Source: Hsuehochloa calcarea (taxonomy: Eukaryota > Streptophyta > Magnoliopsida > Poales > Poaceae). From it: a stretch of 64,000 nucleotides of DNA. Below are positions 56,527 through 64,000 of the stretch, in pieces. The position numbers were made by a program, and so were the translations under genes. Position 1 is the first letter of the stretch. Every line of letters starts with the position of its first letter. Location of the stretch: NCBI GenBank assembly GCA_036346395.1, contig CM070611.1, forward strand, positions 25,244,473 through 25,308,472, in the 5' to 3' direction. The notes below the pieces were generated by a model. It worked only from the letters and a program-made list of their open reading frames with translations, was not told the DNA's origin and ran no database searches.

Positions 56527-59220
56527 TGAAAGATCTAGACCCGCCATTATGAGTTAATGGATTGTTTTGGTGATTAATGACAAATCCAAATATAAGACTA
56601 ACTCTTTTATCAAGTATTATCTTTGTGTAGTCTCATTTGGATATAAAGGTGAAACACAACGAGGTATGCAATCGACATCTCAATTTATATAATGTTGCAT
56701 TTCTCGGATCCAAAATATAGGATTGAACTCAACCTTAAGTTAAACTTGAATATGTGCATATGACCTCATTACACATTTGTGTATGCACACATTTAGGGGG
56801 AGTTTTATCCTATACTTTGTGGTTTCATTAGTATTGATCCATATTCCATTTTCCACATATACTAAGGATCTTTACGTTGAAACAAAACCTTTGAGTATAC
56901 AAAACTTGTGTAGTTCAGATATACTCATGTTATGAGTACATAGAACTTGTGTAGTTCTCGTATATTCATGTTAGAGTATATATAACTTGTGTAGTTTATA
57001 TACTCAAATTGTTCTCTCATTTATCATCATTAAATTTATGAGAATTTAAGTGGTTATCATCAAATTACCAAAGAGGGAAAGATTGAGGTATCTTGTCCCA
57101 CCATTATGAGTTAATGGTATGGTGTGGTAATTAGTGATGATCACATTGTGGAACTAACATTTTCCATGAGTTGGATATACAGGTTATGTTCCAGGATGAT
57201 GAAGACTTGGGATGATCATGAGTTGATCATCAAGTCAAGAGCTTGGTGTAAATGATGCATCATGAGTTGATGCTTATCAAGATGATGCATCATGAGTTGA
57301 TGCTTATCAAGAAGAGATGATCATGAGTTGATCATCAAGACAAGAGAAGACCCATCATGTGTTGATGGAGGTCAAGTGAAGGATTGCATCATGTGTTGAT
57401 GCATGTGAAGACTCGGGATGGAGAAATCATCATGTGTTGATGATGTTCAAGACAAGATCCCGAAGTGAAGAAATCATCATGAGTTGATGATTGTCAAAGT
57501 CAAGGACCCGGACTTGAAGTGTTGATGTGCGTCATCAATCTTCAAGAAGATGCAAGGCAAAGGTATGACTAGCTAGGGCTAAGGATGTGTTCCTAGTCTT
57601 TACCGGTCTCGTGTTTGGTTGATAGACCGGATTGCTAGTATAGGTTTGCCGTACTATTAAGAGGGATCTTGACTAGTAGTTTGAGTTAGTCATGTGTTGA
57701 TAGCTCATTATATTTGCTCTAGCTCATCTATGCATGGAGCTATTATTTGCGAATGTGTTTTGCAAATAGCCGATGCTCATGCATTCAACCCTTGTAGCAT
57801 GTGACTTAAGTTTGCAAATGCGTTTTGCAAATGGTGTAAGTCCATGTACCTTTTTCCTTGTGGTATGATTCCAAAAGTTGGCAAATGTGTTTTGCAACTT
57901 GTTGGGAATCTTGCTTGTGACCTTTGTTGGCATGGCTTGTCAATTTGCAAATGTGTTTTGCAATTGAAGTTGTTGAAAAATCCATTTTTGACTTCTGTCA
58001 GGAAAATCGGAAGTTCCGGTAGTTTAACGGCGGAAGTTCCGCACCTTGATCGTCCGATTTTCCGCGCTTGATTTTTCCAGAGCGGCCGGTTTAGGGACTT
58101 AGCCGATTTTCGAGCGCGAAGTTCCGGAGTGTAACTCATGGAACTTCCGATTAATCGCTGTTCAAATCCGCGGTGGTTTTTTCCAGAGAAGCACCATTTT
58201 GGGACTTAGCCAAATTCATTGTGCGGTAGTTCCGCTATGTGTTGCGGAACTTCCAAGAATCGAACTTCCGATGTTTAGTTGGCGGTAGTTCCGACTAAAA
58301 ATCAAACGGCTAGTTTCTCGTCGACATAGCCGCTATGGTGCCTTTTCTCTCTCGCGGTAGTTCCGCCTTTGTACGGCGGAACTTCCGATTGCCCCGATTT
58401 TTCAGGATTTGTCTCCCAACGGCTAGTTTTTGTGTGTGGGCTATATATAGCCACCTTGACCGGTTGGGGAGGCTGCGATGTTGCTAAGAACTATTGTGAA
58501 CTCTTTGTGAGCCTCTTGAGCTAAGAGCAAACCTCTATTCTCTTTTGTGCATGTGTTGCACTTGGTGAGATTAGAGAGCAAACCCTAAGTGCATGTGTTG
58601 CCTTAGGTAGTGGATTGTGTATCCACGTGAGCGCTGACACTTGATTAGTTCAAGTGAAAGTTTGGATTTATTACTCTTGGTGTTTGCCGACACCTAGACG
58701 GCGTGGAGGCGTCGTGCTCGGTGACCTTCTCAAGAAGCTTGTGAGAAGGCCCGACGGTTGTGAGTGGTTTGGTGCTCGCCATCTCCGGAGTGGAGGAAGA
58801 GCAACCATAGTTGAGCGAGGTGTTGGTTCGGTTTGGAACCGGTCCAAGTGTTGGACTTACTCTGAGGTGTGTGCTCATTTGAGGAGCCGGTCCAACGCGG
58901 GTTGGGCTTACCTCAACGTGGATTAGGGAGACCGCAAGTCTCCGAACACCACGGTAAAACATAATCGTGTCATCTTGTGTTTACTTGTGCTTTACTTTGA
59001 GCAATTTACTTTCTTGCTTTATTTGCTTATATATCTTGTATGATTGCTCATATTGTATTGTGTTCATATTGTCGGTGCACTTAGTTGAGCCTAGTTGTTT
59101 TAGGTTTTAATTGTGCAAAACCAATTCGATATTAGCTTCCGCATTTATATATTGGTTTAGCGCGATAGATTTTTAAAACCGCCTATTCACCCCCCTCTAG
59201 TCGGCCACCTCGATCTTACA
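56527..59220 (+). repeat. Sirevirus-2 3' LTR
   Basis: The LTR is 2694 bp, from TGAAAGATC to CGATCTTACA, and ends with the family-typical CACCCCCCTCTAGTCGGCC. TATA box: CTATATATAG at 58441-58450. It lacks the Tekay-like insertion of the left LTR and so shows the empty site near 58336. About 20 short stem-loops with TGNGT loops lie at 56544-57966 and 58547-58607, and CGGAACTTCCG-type motifs at 58005-58390. Confidence 0.92.
56544..58607 (+). repeat. Array of about 20 stem-loops with TGNGT pentaloops
   Basis: Examples read stem-loop-stem: CCATTA-TGAGT-TAATGG (56544), GATGATCA-TGAGT-TGATCATC (57211), TGCATCA-TGTGT-TGATGCA (near 57385), TTGATG-TGCGT-CATCAA (near 57520), TTTGCAAA-TGCGT-TTTGCAAA (57811), GTGCA-TGTGT-TGCAC (58547). 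The stems are unrelated to one another yet pair; the loop stays TGAGT, TGTGT or TGCGT. The same set occurs in the left LTR. Function is unknown. Confidence 0.75.
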
Positions 59221-60667
59221 GGCAGTCAGACCGCCGATCACTTGAAGGTGAGCCTTCTTTGCATTGATGTGGTTTGAATGTGTTTTATGTATGGATGTCA
59301 ATGCTTTATTGTTGCATATTGCATTGTGGAACTAACGTGGGTCAAGTTGTGAAGAACTTGTTCCCGAAGACGATTTGTTTGTCTATTACTGTGCAGGTGG
59401 CTTGCAGGTCAACGACGTCAACGGTAAGGTGGATCGGGACTACGCTTGGAGAGCTGAGGTTCAGAACGATCATGGATGCCGGGTGAGGTCGTGTGACTCA
59501 AGCATGGTGCAGAATGGGCAAGATGGATCGAACGGGTAGTTCGGTACAGCTGGTTGGATCAGGTGGTGCGGAAGTCCGTGCGAGTCTCTGGGAGGTTCCG
59601 ATGGGATTCGGACGGGAGAGACTTGGCGACGTGATGAGAGCCGCTGATCAACCTACACGTGGTGAAGCAGGAGATTGCTTCAATAGTTATGTGTGTGTGG
59701 GTCCCATGTGTGAGTGGGTCCCAAACGTGAAACCCTAGGCTTCTCCTATAAATAGAAAGGGGGGAGATGTAAAACTCCTTGAAGCATTTGGAGCCCTCTT
59801 CCTTTTTCTAGGGTTAGGAGAGGAGAGGAGAGGAGAGCTAGGGTTTGGAGAAATTGTGTGTGCTCCTTGTGTGAGCTCTTGTCCTCCTTGTTGGAGTGGC
59901 TTTGTAAGCATCTTGTGAGATCAATCAATCTTGTGATGCTTGCTTGAGAGATCATTTGTCTCCCTTTGTGTTCTTCTCTCTTTTGGATGAATTTGGTGCT
60001 TCCTTGATTCAAGTGGTTAAGCTTGGTCTCTTGACCTATTTTCTCTTGCTTTGATGTGTGGGAATACTCCTAGAATCATCTAGACCATCAACCCACACAA
60101 GCAAGTCTTGAATCAAAGATTTTCATATTTCTAGAGTTTGTGCACTTCTTTGGTAAAACCTTGAGAGATCGATTCTACGAAGTGGATCTGAAGGATCGTC
60201 GCTAGAAATAGGTCTCTAATATCCTTAGGGAGGTGTGCTCGAAATTTGGTCAAGTTTCATTGGTTGAATTAAAAGTTAGATCAAATTTCGTTTTGGATTT
60301 GGGCTTGGCATTTCAAGATCGATCAATCGGTTCGACCGGTTTTACAACGGCGGTCCGATCGCTCGCTTGCATCGCCAAGAAGCGGCGGGTCGAACCGATA
60401 TCCAACGGTCCGACCGCCAGTTGGTAGCCGGTCCGACCGCCACCATACCGGCCGACCGCCAAAGCCTGCACTGCACTAGTGAGTTAAATTCTCCACATTT
60501 GTCTTGTGGTTGACGGGGTTATCGAATTCAGCACAAGGCTTCCACTGTGCGCTTACTGATCTTCTTAGCTTTCATAGCTAAAGGAGTAAAGTTCGTGTTG
60601 AATTTGATTAAGGCGAGAAAGTTGAGAAAGCGCCTATTCACCCCCCTAGTCGCCTTTCGGTCCTACA
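59221..60667 (+). repeat. Sirevirus-1 5' LTR, right piece
   Basis: The sequence resumes the family LTR after the Sirevirus-2 insertion. GTGGGTCAAGTTGTGAAGAA near 59337 aligns with 34070, and it ends TTCGGTCCTACA at 60667. TATA box CTATAAATAG is at 59746-59755. CGGTCCGACCG-type palindromes occur near 60330-60465. A primer-binding site follows, so this is a 5' LTR. Confidence 0.85.
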
Positions 60668-60669
60668 AG

Positions 60670-60682
60670 TGGTATCAGAGCC
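60670..60682 (+). other. Primer-binding site, Sirevirus-1
   Basis: TGGTATCAGAGCC lies two bases after the LTR end and matches initiator tRNA-Met. Confidence 0.88.
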
Positions 60683-60722
60683 GGATAGCTCTTCTCATAG
60701 ATCTTAACCGGTCTTTGGAGCC

Positions 60723-63399
60723 ATGCCGACTGACAGGTATACACTCAGGCCACATGTTTTTGATAGAGTTGATTTTGCTTATTGGAAGGCCCGAATGCAG
60801 GCCTTCATCGAGGCTCAAGGGCACGCAATTTGGCTTAAGGTGAAAAACCCTTATATCGTGCCACCGATGACAATTTGATCACCTGATGTGGAGAACAACA
60901 AAGAGGCTCGAAATTTCTTGATTCAAGGTCTTAGTCGATCCGAGTTTGAGCGTGTTGCTCATTTGTCGTCATCATGAGATCCGCGACTTTTGTGATTATC
61001 ACGAGGAGTCCACTCGATCAAGGAAGTGAGACAGAACCAGCTGAAGAAAGCATACTCTAAGATCGAGCAAAGGCCTGGTGAATCTTTAGATGAGCTGTGG
61101 GGAAGATTTTCCAAGATTCTTCATGATCTCCGCCGTTGATCTTATTTTCACCGAGTCCAAAATGCACGCCACCGTTGGGTGCACTTGATGTGAAGGTCCG
61201 GGGATGAAGATCATCGCCATCAATGACAACATCACATGAGTGAGCTTACCATGGATAAGCTTTACTCGAGGTTGAAGACGCACGAGATTGATTTTATCTC
61301 GCGTCTCCTACGCATGCAGTCGATGGCTTTAGTGGTCGACCAATCTAAGGGTAGATATTCGATTCTTTTGATGTTAGCTCATCCGGTTTTTCTTTGTCCT
61401 TTGCATTCTTTGAGCGATGAGCAACTTGAGAGACTACCTGAAGATGATTTAGCCCTCCTATCCACAAAATTCACGAGAGCTTATAACAATGTGAGGAGTA
61501 GGAGGAGAGGTGGACCTATCACTTGCTTCGAGTGTGGTGAGCCAAACCACATTCGCTCTAGGTGCCCCAAGCTGAAGGGCAAAGAGGAGAAGGAGTCACC
61601 AAGGCATCCTCAAGCGAGGGATGCTAAATCCAAGAAGACAAACTATCACAAGTTTGTCAGCCGAGTCCTTGAAGCTCTAGAGGATGTGAGCATGAGTGAT
61701 GTGGACTCGGAGGCGGAGGACGACAAGAGTGACTCCCGTGGCAAGAAGAAGGCTCGTGATTTCACTGCATGTGCTTCATGGCTAAGAACACCACGACAAA
61801 TGACTCCTCCAACAAATGAGGATCCTTTTAGTGATTCCGATGAGGTATGCCCTTCACTTCCTGACATGAAAAGGGATTTGGTGCTTGCTGAACAAAAATT
61901 ACATAAGCAAGCTAAATTGATTAAGAAACAGGATACTATGATTGATAATTTGAACCTAGAAGTTGTTAGGCTCAAATCCATTAATCCTGATGATTTCTGT
62001 GATTCATGCTCTAGCTTGCTTAATGAATTGTCAAGCTTAAATTCTGCTCATTCCTCTGTTGTGAATCAACTGAAAAATGCTCTTGTTGAACTAGAATCTC
62101 TCAAGTCTAGTTCTGTTTGCATGGATGCCATTCCGCTTGGTGTGACTACCTTGGATGCTATTCCTTTAACTTGCTCAAATTGTGCTTTGCTAGAATTGAA
62201 ACTGGATAGCTCTTTAAAAGAATTGCAAAAATTTGATGCTAGTCACACTTGTTCTCATTGTAAGAATAATCGGATTAAAATGCAAGAGATGACTGAAATA
62301 GTTGTTTATTCTAGAGCTGTCTCTTGTGAAAATTGCCCTAAGCTTACAATTGAGATTGAAGCCTTAAACAAGACTCTTGAAGAGAAAGCTAAAATTGAAA
62401 AATTCATGTCTCTTATCAAGGCCCAAGAAAGTCATTGATTCTTCCTCTTGTATGTTGCATGCTGAAGTTGAAACTATTGTTGGTAAGATACAAGAGGCTT
62501 TTAGAGTCAAATTTAAGGAGCAGTTGAATAGGATTGGAGAGTCCTATTGTGTGTCTTGTGAGGCTCTAAAAGTGGAAGTGGACATTCTTAAGAGCAAACA
62601 TGTTGAGGCAATCAATTCCAAAAAGTGCTCTAATTGTGGAGTTTTGGCAAAAGAGAATGATTACCTCAAAATGACTCTTGAGAAGTTTTCTAGTGGGAAA
62701 AAGAAACTCAACTTGATTCTAGACCAGTCCAAGGTGAGTGTGAAAAACAGTGGCCTAGGTTTTAAGTCCCTAGAGCATTCCAAGAATCACCCACCAAAGA
62801 TTGTTAGAGTTGTGAAAAGTGGTCTGTTTGAGCAAGAACCTCCTAAGACTTCAAAGGTTGCTTTTAAATCTGCAGGTTCTGCTCAAACTCTTTCTAGCAA
62901 GAAAAGTGCTTCTGTTTCACCAGTACGGACCCCTCAAAAGGTCAAGTACCATTGCACCTTCTGCAAGAAAGAGGGCCACACTGTTGAGTTTTGCTTTCGG
63001 AGAGCAAAGATTGAGAGTAAAGAGAGAATGAACACTTTGAGATCCATTAGAGGAGTCTTTTCACCAACTGTAGTCTCTAGAGCCAGGCAGCCTATTCATC
63101 GTACCATATATAGGCCTAGGTTTGTAGAGAACTTTGTTGACTCTTTTGGTGGGTCCAGGCAGCATTGTGGTTTAGGATATCGTGAGGAGAAACCACGGGT
63201 AGCACCTAGACAGGGGGAGTATTGGTCTTTTGGTAGATCGTTTTGGAGAGGTCCAGGTGGTGCTCGTGGGCATTCTTATGATCTTGTTCCTGATCATTTT
63301 TCTGCTACTTCTTCTGCTGTTCTCAGGCATCGTGCGTCTCAGTACTGGACTCCTAGATCGTTTATCTCTAACCCCAGTACTGAGGCATGGATGTTTTGA
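60723..63399 (+). pseudogene. Sirevirus-1 gag, about 890 codons with frame breaks
   Basis: The start ATG at 60723 gives MPTDRYTLRPHVFDRVDFAY and the YWKARM block of copia gag. The frame is cut by stops at about 60878-61235, then reopens at 61236-62438 and again at 62377-63399. Two nucleocapsid knuckles are present: CFECGEPNHIRSRC (near 61530) and CTFCKKEGHTVEFC (near 62960). Between them are long coiled-coil-like and CXXC-bearing stretches (CSNCALLE, CSHCKNN, CENCPKL, CSNCGVL). The C-terminus is Arg/Gly/Ser-rich and ends STEAWMF. The unusual length and large knuckle spacing agree with Sirevirus gag. It is followed by non-coding spacer, not by pol. Confidence 0.8.
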
Positions 63400-64000
63400 G
63401 GGAATTTGCTCTTTTTGCGTTCATTGTATCATAATGCATTTTTATTTCAAATATCTTGCATTGTATACTAAAACTTGTGGAGCCTTGAGTATTATCCTTG
63501 TATGGCTTGATTTCATACTCTATACCTTGTCATGTCAAGTGATAGTCAGCTAGACTTCTTTTGTTGCTCTTCGTGTTTTAGCTTAGCTTTCACCTTGCTA
63601 GCTTTATATCTGTGAGCAAATTGAATCAAATCATGTCTTGTTGGATCTTATGACTAGTTTTGCTCTAGTGATCCTCTTATGATTCTTGCCATGTCATATA
63701 GGTTAAATTGATTCTTGAATTTATTTTGAGATGAAAAATGAGCTTTTTAACTTCTTAAGTCAAGCAAATGAAAAATGAGATTTTCTGTGCGAAAAAACTG
63801 ATCTCACCAATCCTTTCTCATGAGACGGCTTGCCATTGCACTAGGCATGAACTCAGGGGGAGTTTTGGATGACCTAGACCACTCTTTTAAGCTTATCGCT
63901 TGAGATGGTCGCGGAAAGGCTTGAGATCTAGCACAATGAAAAAAATCCTTTTTAGGAAAATGCTCAAAATGCTAAGTGCTTGAATATTGTTTCATATGTG
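63400..64000 (+). other. Sirevirus-1 spacer after gag
   Basis: No coding frame is visible. An AGGGGGAG tract at about 63857 resembles the repeated polypurine signatures of Sireviruses. Pol motifs do not appear in the 600 bp available; the element continues beyond the window. Confidence 0.6.

Noticed and set aside
57211..57540. Possible CRISPR-like or satellite array
   Set aside because: Units are inverted repeats with changing stems and irregular spacing in a eukaryotic LTR, not direct repeats with unique spacers.

Overview
The window looks like heterochromatic or intercalary DNA from a grass, most likely Oryza (rice) or a close relative. The reasons are the retrotransposon families present (a CRM-like and a Tekay/Del-like Ty3/gypsy element and Sirevirus-type Ty1/copia elements, all primed by initiator tRNA-Met), a plant L1 tail, a CACTA end, and a plant-style gene with a GC-rich first exon and GT-AG introns. 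I could run no search, so family names rest on motifs and structure. Only two cellular genes are supported: a short secreted cysteine-rich peptide (9171-9503) and an eight-exon maspardin-type alpha/beta-hydrolase (22645-28996, 387 aa). Nearly everything else is transposon.

Region by region. 1-7510: a GC-rich dispersed repeat split by a minus-strand CRM-like element (276-7310; LTRs, PBS, PPT and a 5-bp target duplication all visible). 7511-9647: anonymous DNA, then the cysteine-rich peptide gene. 9647-14883: a 1.78-kb direct duplication (A and A') flanking a terminal-inverted-repeat segment; A' also carries a solo LTR. 14535-20134: a gypsy LTR-like remnant, then the 3' end and 3' LTR of a Sirevirus, into which a solo LTR of the same family has landed in reverse orientation. 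20135-22100: anonymous DNA with a Mutator-like patch. 22645-29300: the maspardin-type gene with a dated LINE insertion in intron 1. 29300-30900: microsatellite and a hAT-like MITE. 30912-36102: gypsy LTR-like DNA split by a perfect solo Sirevirus LTR.

36103 to the right edge is a three-level nest. The outer level is a Sirevirus-1 element (LTR pieces 36103-36240 and 59221-60667, PBS, then gag 60723-63399). Its 5' LTR contains a left-truncated tandem Sirevirus-2 element (36241-59220, gag but no pol, plus an accessory ORF). The 5' LTR of that element contains a complete minus-strand Tekay-like element (40515-50172, two 2421-bp LTRs, target duplication GGTGC).

Two observations deserve most attention. 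First, each Sirevirus-2 LTR carries about 20 short stem-loops whose stems differ in sequence but pair properly, while the pentaloop is always TGNGT. Second, duplicated segments differ mostly at CAG/CTG, CCG and CG sites and hardly at all in AT-rich DNA. This suggests methylation-linked base-calling errors, so many apparent frameshifts in the transposon genes may not be real.
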